Shown: positions 1 to 8,246 of the stretch, in pieces
Position numbering within the stretch: the first letter of the stretch is position 1
How the letters are laid out: each line of letters opens with the position of its first letter
Made by a program: the position numbers and the translations under genes
Assembly (NCBI RefSeq): GCF_041908905.1
Contig: NZ_JAYREK010000005.1
Location: 62,001 to 126,000 of the forward strand
Length of the DNA stretch: 64,000 nt
Direction of reading: 5' to 3'
Source of the DNA: Zoogloea sp041908905
Lineage (GTDB): Bacteria; Pseudomonadota; Gammaproteobacteria; Burkholderiales; Rhodocyclaceae
The notes under the pieces: model-generated
The model's database searches: none
The model's input: only the letters and a program-made list of their open reading frames with translations
What the model was told of the DNA's origin: nothing

Positions 1-1
1 T

Positions 2-1261
2 GCCGCGGCGTGTTCCATGATGCTGTGCGTCGCGGCGGCCCAGGCGGCCGACGACGTGCTGGAGCTCGACGAGGCCGCCGACGAGGGCATCCGGACCACC
101 GGCGTGCTGCAGTTCGACGTGGCCCGCACCTACGCCCGCCCAGCCCACTGGTCGATGGCGCGGGCGCGGGCCGAGCTGACGGCCCAGGGCGGCAGCGAAG
201 GGCTGAAGTGGAAGGTGTCGGGGCGCGCCGACGCCGATGCGGTATTCGGCATCGATTCGGGCTTCTACCCGGACGCGGTGCGCCGCGATCAGCAGTACCA
301 GTTCGACCTGCGCGAGACCTACGTCGACTTCTCCGCCGGTGATGTGGACATCCGGCTCGGCCGGCAGCACATCGTGTGGGGCGAGATGGTCGGCCTGTTC
401 TTTGCCGACGTGGTGTCGGCCCGCGACCTGCGGACCTTCTTCCTGCCGGAATTCGAGCAGCTGCGGATCCCCCAGTGGGCGGCGCGGGCCGAATACTATT
501 TTGGCGAGACCCACGCCGAACTGGTGTGGATTCCCGTGCCCAGCTACGACCGGATCGGCAAGCCGGGCGCCGAGTTCTATCCGCTGCCCCAGGGCACGCG
601 CGTGCGCGGCGAGGTCAAGCCCGACAACACCCCGGCCAACTCCAACTGGGGTGTCCGGCTGTCGCGGATGGTGGGCGGCTGGGATCTTTCCGGTTTCTAC
701 TACCGCAGCCTCGACGTGGCCCAGACCTTCTATCCGATCGGCAACGAGTTCCAGCCCCGCCACGACCGCATCACCCAGGTAGGCGGCACGATGGCCAAGG
801 ATTTCGGCGAGTTCGTGCTGAAGGGCGAGGCGGTGCATACGCGTGGGCGCAAGTTCAACACTTTCGATCCGTTTGCATACCAGGACGGCCTGGTGGCGCA
901 GAGCACCGTCGATTACGCCTTTGGTGTCGACATCCCGGCCTTCAAGGATGGACGCGTCAACCTGCAGTATTTCGGGCGCCGCACCTTCGACTACGACCCG
1001 GCGATCGGTCTCGACCGCGTCGAGGACGGTGCCAGCATCCTGCTCAACACCAAGCTGACGCGGGGGTGGGAGGCTGAGATGTTGTACGTGTCGATGCTCA
1101 AGCGGACCGATTTCATGTTCCGGCCGCGGGTGATCTGGTCGGCTGCCAAGGACTTGCGGGTTGCCTTCGGCGTGGATGCTTTTGGTGGTGACACGGCAGG
1201 GGTTTTCGGCCGCTATTCGGGGCGTGACAGGGTATATACCGAGGCCCGCTGGTCCTTCTAG
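2..1261 (+). CDS. DUF1302-like outer-membrane beta-barrel protein (5' truncated by window edge)
   Basis: The frame is open to the left edge. The residues before the first in-window ATG (17) read AAACS and continue into a hydrophobic stretch ending AQA|ADD, a typical signal-peptidase I site. The real start is therefore outside the window, and the ATG at 17 lies inside the signal peptide. The mature part (about 400 residues) is rich in alternating aromatic/hydrophobic strands and ends in WSF with a C-terminal Phe, as in BAM-inserted barrels. The segment with RLGRQHIVWGE followed by ARDLRTFFLPEFEQLR resembles DUF1302 proteins, although those are usually longer. Function is unknown; export or uptake of a hydrophobic compound is a family-level guess. 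It ends 195 nt before the exosortase locus on the same strand. Confidence 0.7.
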   Translation, partial: AAACSMMLCVAAAQAADDVLELDEAADEGIRTTGVLQFDVARTYARPAHWSMARARAELTAQGGSEGLKWKVSGRADADAVFGIDSGFYPDAVRRDQQYQFDLRETYVDFSAGDVDIRLGRQHIVWGEMVGLFFADVVSARDLRTFFLPEFEQLRIPQWAARAEYYFGETHAELVWIPVPSYDRIGKPGAEFYPLPQGTRVRGEVKPDNTPANSNWGVRLSRMVGGWDLSGFYYRSLDVAQTFYPIGNEFQPRHDRITQVGGTMAKDFGEFVLKGEAVHTRGRKFNTFDPFAYQDGLVAQSTVDYAFGVDIPAFKDGRVNLQYFGRRTFDYDPAIGLDRVEDGASILLNTKLTRGWEAEMLYVSMLKRTDFMFRPRVIWSAAKDLRVAFGVDAFGGDTAGVFGRYSGRDRVYTEARWSF

Positions 1262-1275
1262 GACCCCTCGTCAAT

Positions 1276-1415
1276 CGGATAACATCCGCGCCCGGCCTTG
1301 CTCCGTGTAGATTTTTAACGTCTTTGCATGGCGGAGTCATGTACCCTTTCCGGGAGGGGCGTGACGTTTTTCTCCGGGCCTGTGCAGCGTCTGCCGTAAT
1401 ATCCGGATGTTATCG
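1276..1415. repeat. Widely spaced inverted repeat in the promoter region of the exopolysaccharide locus
   Basis: ATAACATCCG (1279-1288) is repeated as its reverse complement CGGATGTTAT (1404-1413). Including near-matching flanks, the arms are CGGATAACATCCG and CGGATGTTATCG. The arms flank most of the 195-nt gap before the first exopolysaccharide gene. They could be paired operator sites or the stem of a long hairpin. No good sigma-70 or sigma-54 promoter was recognised between them. Confidence 0.4.
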
Positions 1416-1456
1416 TTCAAAGGCCCGAATACGGCTTTATTCAGGGGAAGTAGCTT

Positions 1457-2062
1457 ATGAAACGTTTTCTAACGACAGGCGTGCTGGCCTGCGCCCTGGC
1501 AGGTCTGGCCGGCTGTGCCACGACCTTTCCACCGGCTCCGGCAACCGTTGACAACGCTGACTACAATTATCTGATCGGCCCCGGCGATAGCGTGAATATC
1601 GTGGTGTGGCGCAATCCGGAGCTGTCCATGTCGGTCGCCGTGCGGCCGGATGGCAAGATCACCGCGCCGCTGGTCGAGGATCTGCCGGCCGCGGGCCGTG
1701 ACTCCACGACCCTGGCCCGCGAGATCGAGCAGGCGCTGGGCAAGTACATCCGTGACCCGGTCGTGACCGTGATCGTCGGCGGCTTCATCGGCCCGTACTC
1801 CCAGCAGATCCGCGTGGTCGGCGAGGCGGCCCGGCCGCAGACCCTGCCTTACCGCCAGAAGATGTCCGTGCTCGACGTGATGATCGCGGTCGGCGGCATC
1901 ACCGATTTCGCCGACGGCAACCGGGCAACCCTGCTGCGCACCTCCGAAGGCAACAAACAGTACTCGGTCCGCCTCAAGGACCTCGTCAAGCGTGGCGACG
2001 TATCCGCCAACGTGGAGATGAAGCCGGGCGACGTCCTGATCATTCCTCAGAACTGGTTCTGA
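1457..2062 (+). CDS. XrtA/PEP-CTERM-type exopolysaccharide export lipoprotein (Wza-like)
   Basis: This 201-residue periplasmic/outer-membrane polysaccharide export protein starts at an ATG preceded by AGGGGAAG. The N-terminus is a lipoprotein signal with lipobox LAGC (Cys20). A polysaccharide-export domain follows (about residues 38-115, with YLIGPGDSVNIVVWRNPELS), then an SLBB-type domain (about 115-195). It is much shorter than E. coli Wza and lacks the C-terminal amphipathic helix that forms the outer-membrane pore, as in the short export proteins of exosortase loci. It heads a run of export genes (chain-length protein, autokinase, barrel), so the beta-barrel at 4720 may supply the pore. 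The family assignment rests on the sequence and the gene order. Confidence 0.9.
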   Translation: MKRFLTTGVLACALAGLAGCATTFPPAPATVDNADYNYLIGPGDSVNIVVWRNPELSMSVAVRPDGKITAPLVEDLPAAGRDSTTLAREIEQALGKYIRDPVVTVIVGGFIGPYSQQIRVVGEAARPQTLPYRQKMSVLDVMIAVGGITDFADGNRATLLRTSEGNKQYSVRLKDLVKRGDVSANVEMKPGDVLIIPQNWF

Positions 2063-2078
2063 GCTTTCACTTGATTTA

Positions 2079-2102
2079 CTCCCCGGCCTGAACGCCGGGG
2101 AG
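2079..2102 (+). other. Intergenic RNA hairpin
   Basis: CTCCCCGGC pairs perfectly with GCCGGGGAG around a 6-nt loop (CTGAAC), in the 60-nt gap between the export lipoprotein and the chain-length gene. No T tract follows, so an intrinsic terminator is unlikely. A processing site, an mRNA-stability element or an attenuator that sets unequal expression of the two genes is possible. Confidence 0.5.
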
Positions 2103-2122
2103 GCTGCATTCGGATTCTCCCA

Positions 2123-3685
2123 ATGGAAGACATATTGAGACAGCTGTCGGTGATCCTCCGCAGCATGTGGCTCTATCGCTGGTGGGGCCTGGCGGCTGCC
2201 TGGATCGTTGGCCCGATTGCGGCGGCAGCGGTCTACCTGTTGCCCGATCGCTACGAGGCGTCGGCGCGCGTGTACGTGGACACCCAGTCCATCCTCAAGC
2301 CGCTGATGTCCGGTCTGGCCGTCCAGCCCAACGTCGATCAGCAGATCAACATCCTCAGCCGCACGCTGATCAGTCGTCCCAACGTGGAGAAATTGATCCG
2401 CATGGCCGACCTCGACCTCGCCGCCAAGAGCAAGGAGGAGCGGGAGGCCCTGATCGTCGCGGTCACGAAGGCCCTCCAGATCCGCGAAGCGGGTCGCGAC
2501 AACCTGTACACCCTCGCCTACACCGATACCGACCCCCAGCGCGCCAAGCGGGTCGTCCAGTCGATGGTGTCGATCTTCGTCGAGTCCGGCCTGGGCGACA
2601 AGCGCAAGGATTCCGACACCGCCCGGCGCTTCATCGAAGAACAGATCAAGGCCTACGAACAGCGCCTGATCGAAGCCGAGAACAAGCTCAAGGAGTACAA
2701 GCTGCGCAACATCGGCACCGTGGGTAGCGGCGCGCCGGATTACTTCCGCAAGATGACCGAGGCCACCGAGCAGCTCAACCAGGCCCGGCTTGCGCTGCGC
2801 GAGGCCGAGAACTCCCGGGACGCGCTGAAGCGGCAGTTCACGGGTGAGGATTCCATGATCCTGCCCGAGCGCATGACCAGCGCGTCGCTGGCGGCGGTTT
2901 CCGTGCCCGAGCTCGACGGCCGCATCGACGCCCAGAAGAAATCCCTCGATGCCTTGCTCCTCAAATACACCGACCAGCACCCCGACGTGGTGGCGGCGCG
3001 CAAGCTCATCGAGGAACTCGAGGCCCAGAAGACCCAGGAGATCCAGATCCGCCGCAAGAGCGCCGGCAATGCCCCGGTGATGGCCGGGGGCGGCTCCAAC
3101 GCGGTCGTGCAGCAGATGAAGATCTCGCTCGCCGAAGCGGAGGCCAACGTGGCGTCCCTGAAGGCGCGGGTCAGCGAATACGAGAGCCGGGTTCAGCAAC
3201 TGTCGGCGGTGTCGCGCATGCAGCCCGAACTCGAGACCGAGTTCACCCAGCTCAACCGCGACTACGACGTCAACAAGAAAAACTACGATGCGCTGGTGGC
3301 CCGCCGCGAATCGGCCACCATGGCCGTCGAGATGGGCGCCACCTCGGGCGTTGCCGACTTCCGCCTGATCGATCCGCCGACGGTTCCCGCCAAGCCTTCG
3401 GCTCCCAACCGCCTGCTGCTGATGCCGGGCGCGGGTGCCCTGGCCTTGCTGCTGGGCGCGGCAATCAGTTTCCTGATCAGCCAGATCCGGCCGACCTTCT
3501 CCGACACGCAGGTGCTGCGCGACGTGACCGGGCTCGCCGTGCTGGGGACCGTGAGCATGATCGTCGATCCGGACAGGCTGCGGATTCAGCGTCGCGAACG
3601 GATCGTCTTCCTAGGCGGGATCGGCGCCCTGGTCGGCTTGTTTGGCGCAATGACTGTCTGGCTCCTGCTGGCCAGGATGGGGTGA
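2123..3685 (+). CDS. XrtA-system polysaccharide chain-length determinant (Wzz/GNVR family)
   Basis: This 520-residue inner-membrane polysaccharide co-polymerase sets chain length together with the autokinase encoded next. An N-terminal membrane segment (about residues 18-40) is followed by a Wzz domain (YEASARVYVDTQSILKPL). A long periplasmic region has heptad-rich coiled coils (about 170-240 and 270-385). A GNVR-like end is followed by membrane segments near 430-455 and 490-515. The second and third membrane segments distinguish it from classical two-helix Wzz proteins and fit the exosortase-associated subfamily. It lies 9 nt upstream of the kinase gene, so the two should be co-expressed. 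Confidence 0.9.
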   Translation: MEDILRQLSVILRSMWLYRWWGLAAAWIVGPIAAAAVYLLPDRYEASARVYVDTQSILKPLMSGLAVQPNVDQQINILSRTLISRPNVEKLIRMADLDLAAKSKEEREALIVAVTKALQIREAGRDNLYTLAYTDTDPQRAKRVVQSMVSIFVESGLGDKRKDSDTARRFIEEQIKAYEQRLIEAENKLKEYKLRNIGTVGSGAPDYFRKMTEATEQLNQARLALREAENSRDALKRQFTGEDSMILPERMTSASLAAVSVPELDGRIDAQKKSLDALLLKYTDQHPDVVAARKLIEELEAQKTQEIQIRRKSAGNAPVMAGGGSNAVVQQMKISLAEAEANVASLKARVSEYESRVQQLSAVSRMQPELETEFTQLNRDYDVNKKNYDALVARRESATMAVEMGATSGVADFRLIDPPTVPAKPSAPNRLLLMPGAGALALLLGAAISFLISQIRPTFSDTQVLRDVTGLAVLGTVSMIVDPDRLRIQRRERIVFLGGIGALVGLFGAMTVWLLLARMG

Positions 3686-3694
3686 GAGGCAAAC

Positions 3695-4723
3695 ATGAGC
3701 ATTATTGAAAAAGCCGTCGAGCGGCTCGAACAGCTCCAGCGGGCGAATGCCGGACAAACGGCACCCGAGGCCGAAAAGCCGGCCGGAGCAGAACCCGCCC
3801 CGGCTCCCGCCGCGGTGTCGGCCTTTGCCGTCGAGCCGGTCAAGCCGGTAGCCGAAGCGGTCGTCATGCCGGCTCCCGCAGCCGCACCGGCAGCCGAGCC
3901 GGTTCAGGCACCGGCTCAGCCCGCCGCGCCGAAGCCCGCGGCCCGTGCGGGGGGCGCCGCCCAGACCGTCGAAATCGATCTCGATCGCCTCAATTCGATC
4001 GGCGTCGTGACCCCCAACGCGCCGCGCTCGCTGATCGGCGACGAGTTCCGGATCATCAAGCGTCCGCTGCTGCGCAACGTGCAGGGCAAGGGTGCGGCGG
4101 CGATCGACAACGCCAACCTGATCATGATCACGAGCTCGCTGCCGGGCGAGGGCAAGAGCTTCAGCTCCATCAACCTGGCCATCAGCATGGCGATGGAGCT
4201 CGACCACACGGTCCTGCTGATCGACGCGGACGTCTCGCGCCCGTCGGTCCTCAACATCCTCGGCCTGCCGCCCCGCAAGGGCCTGATGGACGTGCTGACC
4301 AACCCCGACATCCAGCTCGGCGACGTGCTCCTCCAGACCAACATCGAGAAGCTGCGTCTCCTGCCGGCGGGTACGCCCCATCCCCGGGCCACCGAGCTGC
4401 TGGCCAGCGATGCAATGAACAACCTGCTCGACGAGCTGGCCGAGCGGTACTCCGACCGGATCATCGTCTTCGACTCGCCGCCCCTGCTGGTGACCACCGA
4501 GTCCCGCGTGTTGGCGACCCACATGGGCCAGATCGTCATGGTGGTCGAGTCCAACAAGACCACCCAGGCGGCCGTCAAGCAGGCGCTGTCCACCATCGAG
4601 TCCTGTCCGGTGAAACTGATGCTCCTCAACAAGGCCGCCCACTCCGGGGCTGGTGCCTATGGCTACGGTTATGGCTACGGCTATGGTTATGGTTACGGCC
4701 ACACGCAGAAGGAGAACGAGTGA
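3695..4723 (+). CDS. XrtA-associated tyrosine autokinase (BY-kinase)
   Basis: This 342-residue cytoplasmic bacterial tyrosine kinase controls polymer assembly with the chain-length protein. It starts MSIIEKAVERLEQL, as in this subfamily, followed by a Pro/Ala-rich linker (about 20-90). The P-loop kinase fold has Walker A at 147-155 (SSLPGEGKS), Walker A' at 174-181 (LLIDADVS) and Walker B at 256-262 (IIVFDSP). The C-terminal tail holds seven Tyr-Gly repeats (322-335), the expected autophosphorylation cluster, and is unusually regular. The stop overlaps the next GTG start by 4 nt. The kinase is a separate polypeptide from the Wzz partner, the proteobacterial XrtA arrangement. Confidence 0.92.
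   Translation: MSIIEKAVERLEQLQRANAGQTAPEAEKPAGAEPAPAPAAVSAFAVEPVKPVAEAVVMPAPAAAPAAEPVQAPAQPAAPKPAARAGGAAQTVEIDLDRLNSIGVVTPNAPRSLIGDEFRIIKRPLLRNVQGKGAAAIDNANLIMITSSLPGEGKSFSSINLAISMAMELDHTVLLIDADVSRPSVLNILGLPPRKGLMDVLTNPDIQLGDVLLQTNIEKLRLLPAGTPHPRATELLASDAMNNLLDELAERYSDRIIVFDSPPLLVTTESRVLATHMGQIVMVVESNKTTQAAVKQALSTIESCPVKLMLLNKAAHSGAGAYGYGYGYGYGYGYGHTQKENE
4658..4699 (+). repeat. In-frame Tyr-Gly hexanucleotide-like tandem repeat
   Basis: Fourteen codons alternate Tyr (TAT/TAC) and Gly (GGC/GGT) seven times at the 3' end of the autokinase gene. The 6-bp unit is imperfect because synonymous third bases vary. Because the unit is 6 bp, gain or loss of units would keep the frame while changing the number of phosphorylatable tyrosines. 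Confidence 0.85.
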
Positions 4724-6264
4724 TCGCCCCGGTCTCAACCCGCTCCCGTCAGCCCGGTGCCTGGCGCCTCGCGGCTCTTTGCGCGCCCATCGGCCTGGTG
4801 GCGGCAGCGCCGGCCCTGGCCCAGCAGCAGACGCTCAAGGTCACGCCCTCCATCCGTCTCACCGAGACCATCACCGACAACGCGGGGCTGCGGCGTGACG
4901 GCCAGGGCCAGTCTGACTGGATCACCCAGATCAGCCCGGGCGTCAGCATCGATGCGCGCGGCTCCCGGGTGACCGGGGCGCTGTCGGTGTCTGCCAACGC
5001 CAACCATTACGCCAACGGTTCCCTGGCCGACTCGACCAACATGGCCCTCAGCGGCAAGGGCAAGATCACGGCCTGGGAGAATCGTCTGTACGTCGACCTC
5101 ACGGGTTCGGTCACCCGCATGGCGACCTCCGTGTTCGGCGCCCGCCCTGCGGATTCCGTCACCGGCGCCAACCAGACCCAGGTGAGCGTCTTCAACGTCA
5201 GCCCCTACTTCACCACCCGTTTTGGTGAAACGGGGTCGGTGCAGTTGCGCTACACGCTGGGTGTCTCCGATTCCGGCAGCTCGGCGATGGCCCGGAGCAC
5301 CGCCCAGACCTGGATGCTCGACGCCTCGGACCCGCGGATGACGGGCTTCCTGGGGTGGGGGTTCAATCTGCTCGATCGAACCAACGACAATGCCGCGTCG
5401 TCCCGCGTGCTCAAGCAGCAGACGGCACGCTTCACCGGCATGGCCCAGGTGGCGCCCGACTTCATGCTGCGCGCCATCGTCGGTTCGGAATCCAACAACT
5501 ACCGCATCAGCAACCGCAGCAGCTCGATCTACGGCATGGGCGCCGACTGGACGCCGACGCCGCGTACCCGCGTCACTGCCACCGTCGAGGACCGCTTCTT
5601 CGGCACCGGCTACAGCCTGTCGGCCGATCACCGTTCCTCCCGGATGGCCTACCGGATCGGCTACAGCAAGGACGCCAGCACGACCAGCGGCGCGATGCTG
5701 GGCGCCTTGTCGCTCTACGATCTGCTGATGCTGCAGTACACGGCCCGTTATCCGGATTTCGCCGAGCGGGACGCCTACGTCCGGCAGCTCATCGAGAGCC
5801 AGGCACCGGGGATGGGCAACGTGATCGTCGGCGCCCAGTCGGTGCTCACCAACTCGACCTTCCTCGACAAGCGCCTGCAGATCGGCGCGACCTACGTGGG
5901 GCCGCGCGACTCCCTGGGCCTGGTGCTGTTCCAGTCGGAGCGGGACAGCCTGGTCGACCGCGATTACGCCGTCGGCAACGACCTGCAGACGGGTTCGCAA
6001 CTTCGGACGACCGGAGCCTCCCTCACCTTCAGCCACCGGGTGACCGAGCAGACCAACTTCAACGCCTCCCTGACCTCCACCCGGAGCCGCAACCAGGGGA
6101 GCCTCACCCAGAGCTCCGACTCGCGGCTCCTGACCGCCGGCCTCACCTCCCGGCTGACGCCCAAGGCCACCGGTTCCCTGAACGCGCGGCGCAACGAGGG
6201 TTCTGCCACCACCGGCGACTACAGCGAGAACGCGCTGATCGGCAGCCTCGCAATCCAATTCTGA
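4720..6264 (+). CDS. PEP-CTERM/XrtA-system outer-membrane beta-barrel protein
   Basis: The 514-residue protein starts at GTG 4720, overlapping the kinase stop by 4 nt. Its signal peptide ends APALA|QQQ (about residue 34). The mature protein has many alternating beta-strands and ends in IGSLAIQF, with the terminal Phe expected of a BAM-inserted barrel. Length and position between the autokinase and the ExeA-like ATPase match the exosortase-associated outer-membrane protein family. The likely role is as an outer-membrane exit channel or accessory for the exopolysaccharide, compensating for the short Wza-like protein. That role is inferred, not shown by a motif. Confidence 0.87.
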   Translation: MIAPVSTRSRQPGAWRLAALCAPIGLVAAAPALAQQQTLKVTPSIRLTETITDNAGLRRDGQGQSDWITQISPGVSIDARGSRVTGALSVSANANHYANGSLADSTNMALSGKGKITAWENRLYVDLTGSVTRMATSVFGARPADSVTGANQTQVSVFNVSPYFTTRFGETGSVQLRYTLGVSDSGSSAMARSTAQTWMLDASDPRMTGFLGWGFNLLDRTNDNAASSRVLKQQTARFTGMAQVAPDFMLRAIVGSESNNYRISNRSSSIYGMGADWTPTPRTRVTATVEDRFFGTGYSLSADHRSSRMAYRIGYSKDASTTSGAMLGALSLYDLLMLQYTARYPDFAERDAYVRQLIESQAPGMGNVIVGAQSVLTNSTFLDKRLQIGATYVGPRDSLGLVLFQSERDSLVDRDYAVGNDLQTGSQLRTTGASLTFSHRVTEQTNFNASLTSTRSRNQGSLTQSSDSRLLTAGLTSRLTPKATGSLNARRNEGSATTGDYSENALIGSLAIQF

Positions 6265-6271
6265 GCATCTC

Positions 6272-7369
6272 ATGTACGAAGCCTACTTCGGGCTGCGGGG
6301 CAAGCCCTTCCAGCTCAACCCGGATCCTTCATTTTTCTACGGCAGTCGCGGCCATCGCCGTGCCATGGCCTATCTCGAATACGGGCTGCATCAGAACGAA
6401 GGCTTCATCGTCATCACCGGCGAGATCGGGGCAGGGAAGACCCTGCTGGTCCGCAGCCTCCTCGAAAAGCTCGACCCCAAGAAGATCGTCGCCGCCAACC
6501 TGGTGAGCACCCAGATCGACGCGAGCGACATCCTCCGGCTGGTGGCGGCCGCCTTCGGGATCCCCAGCAAGCACCTGACCAAGAGCGATCTGCTGCTCGC
6601 CATCGAGGCCTTCCTGGTGTCCACCACCGCGGCCGGCAAGCGCGCCCTGCTGATCGTCGACGAGGCCCAGAACCTCACGCCCCAGGCGGTCGAGGAGCTG
6701 CGCATGCTCTCCAACTTCCAGCTCGAGGACCACGCGCTGCTGCAGAGCTTCCTGGTGGGCCAGCCGGAGTTCCGCACCATCATGCAGAGCCCGGAGATGG
6801 TGCAGCTGCGCCAGCGGGTGATCGCCTCCTACCACCTGGGCCCGCTGGATCTGCTCGAAACCCAGGCCTATATCGAACACCGCCTGTCCTGCGTCGGCTG
6901 GAAGGGCAACCCCAGCTTCGATCAGGAGGCGATTCGCGAGATCTTCAACGTCAGCCAGGGGATCCCGCGGCGCATCAACGCCATCTGCGACCGCATCATG
7001 CTGGGCGCCTTCCTCGGCGAGCAGCGTCGGGTCAGCCTCGATCTGGTCAACCAGATCTCGACGGAGATGCGCGACGAGCAGGTCACGCCGGCGACGGTGC
7101 AGACCGACGCCTTCGCGGTGCAGCCCGCGGCGGCGGTTGTCGAGGCGCCGGCCCAGGCCCAGGTCCTCGACCTGCAGCGCCTGCTGGCCAACCCAGAGGC
7201 CGCGAAAGTACTGGCCGGAGCGGGCGAAGCCTTCGACACGGCACGCTTCGAGGAGCGCCTGGCGGTCATCGAGCGGACCCTGTCCACCACCCTCAACGCC
7301 CTCAGCCAGCTGCTCAAGTCAGCCCAGCAACAGGCCACTCAAACGGAAAACGGAGGGTCCGGCAAGTGA
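6272..7369 (+). CDS. XrtA-associated ExeA/GspA-like AAA ATPase
   Basis: This 365-residue cytoplasmic ATPase begins MYEAYFGLRGKPFQLNPDP, the signature opening of ExeA-like and XrtA-associated ATPases. Walker A is GEIGAGKT near residue 50 and Walker B is LLIVDEAQNL near 130. A sensor/arginine region lies near 180-240, and an Ala/Gln-rich low-complexity tail ends the protein. No peptidoglycan-binding domain is visible, unlike full-length ExeA. It is linked by a 4-nt GTGA overlap to the deacetylase gene. A role in organising the export complex across the cell wall is inferred from relatives. Confidence 0.9.
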   Translation: MYEAYFGLRGKPFQLNPDPSFFYGSRGHRRAMAYLEYGLHQNEGFIVITGEIGAGKTLLVRSLLEKLDPKKIVAANLVSTQIDASDILRLVAAAFGIPSKHLTKSDLLLAIEAFLVSTTAAGKRALLIVDEAQNLTPQAVEELRMLSNFQLEDHALLQSFLVGQPEFRTIMQSPEMVQLRQRVIASYHLGPLDLLETQAYIEHRLSCVGWKGNPSFDQEAIREIFNVSQGIPRRINAICDRIMLGAFLGEQRRVSLDLVNQISTEMRDEQVTPATVQTDAFAVQPAAAVVEAPAQAQVLDLQRLLANPEAAKVLAGAGEAFDTARFEERLAVIERTLSTTLNALSQLLKSAQQQATQTENGGSGK

Positions 7370-8232
7370 ACGCCTCCACCGCCAAGGCCCGCGGTCCGAT
7401 CGTCAATGCGCTGACGATCGACGTGGAAGACTATTTCCAGGTTTCCGCGCTGGCCGGCCATTTTCCCAAGGACAAGTGGAACTCCACCGAGTGCCGGGTC
7501 GAGCGCAACGTGCATCGCATCCTGGAGCTGATGCATCGCCACGGGGCGAAGGGCACCTTCTTCACCCTCGGCTGGATCGCCGAGCGCTACCCCAAGCTGA
7601 TCCGTCTGATCGCCATGGAAGGGCATGAGATCGCCAGCCATGGCTACGGCCACGAGCGGGCCAGCGACCAGACGCCCGAAGCCTTCCTGGCCGACATCCA
7701 GCTGGCCAAGGTGGTGCTCGAGGACATCGCCGACTGCGAGGTGCGGGGCTACCGCGCGCCGAGCTTCTCGGTGGGCGACTCCAACCCCTGGGCCCACGAC
7801 TGCATCGAGACGGCGGGCTACACCTACAGCTCCAGCGTCTATCCGGTCAAGCACGACCACTATGGCGTGCCGGATGCGCCGCGCTTCCCGTACACGGTCG
7901 CCAAGGGCCTGATCGAGATCCCCATCACCACGGTGCGCCGTTTCGGGCGCAACTGGCCGGTGGGCGGTGGTGGCTACTTCCGCCTGCTGCCTTACCCGGT
8001 CTCCGCCTGGGGCATACGCCAGGTCAATGCCGAAGACCGCCGTCCGGCGATCTTCTACTTCCATCCCTGGGAGATCGATCCCGGCCAGCCGGTGGTCAAG
8101 GAGGCGAGCGCCAAGACCCGCTTCCGCCACTACGTGAACCTGGAGCGCACCGAAGCGCGTCTTGAGCGCCTTCTGCAGGATTTCTCGTGGGGGCGGATGG
8201 ACGAGGTGTTTCTCTCCGCTAACCGAACTTAA
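7366..8232 (+). CDS. XrtA-system polysaccharide deacetylase (NodB/CE4 fold)
   Basis: This 288-residue deacetylase is predicted to remove N- or O-acetyl groups from the exopolysaccharide. The CE4 motifs are present: LTIDVEDYF (motif 1, acidic residues at 19-22), SHGYGH (motif 2, metal His92 and His96), RGYRAPSFS (motif 3, about 127-135) and a C-terminal FYFHPWEIDPG segment. No clear signal peptide is present, so the protein may act in the cytoplasm or on lipid-linked repeats unless exported in another way. It starts at GTG 7366, overlapping the ATPase stop. Confidence 0.92.
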   Translation: MNASTAKARGPIVNALTIDVEDYFQVSALAGHFPKDKWNSTECRVERNVHRILELMHRHGAKGTFFTLGWIAERYPKLIRLIAMEGHEIASHGYGHERASDQTPEAFLADIQLAKVVLEDIADCEVRGYRAPSFSVGDSNPWAHDCIETAGYTYSSSVYPVKHDHYGVPDAPRFPYTVAKGLIEIPITTVRRFGRNWPVGGGGYFRLLPYPVSAWGIRQVNAEDRRPAIFYFHPWEIDPGQPVVKEASAKTRFRHYVNLERTEARLERLLQDFSWGRMDEVFLSANRT

Positions 8233-8246
8233 CTCCGGGTTTTTCC

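Noticed and set aside
1262..1456. Sigma-54 promoter for the exosortase locus
   Set aside because: I looked for a TGGCAC-N5-TTGC type element because such loci are often RpoN-regulated, and found no acceptable match in this gap.
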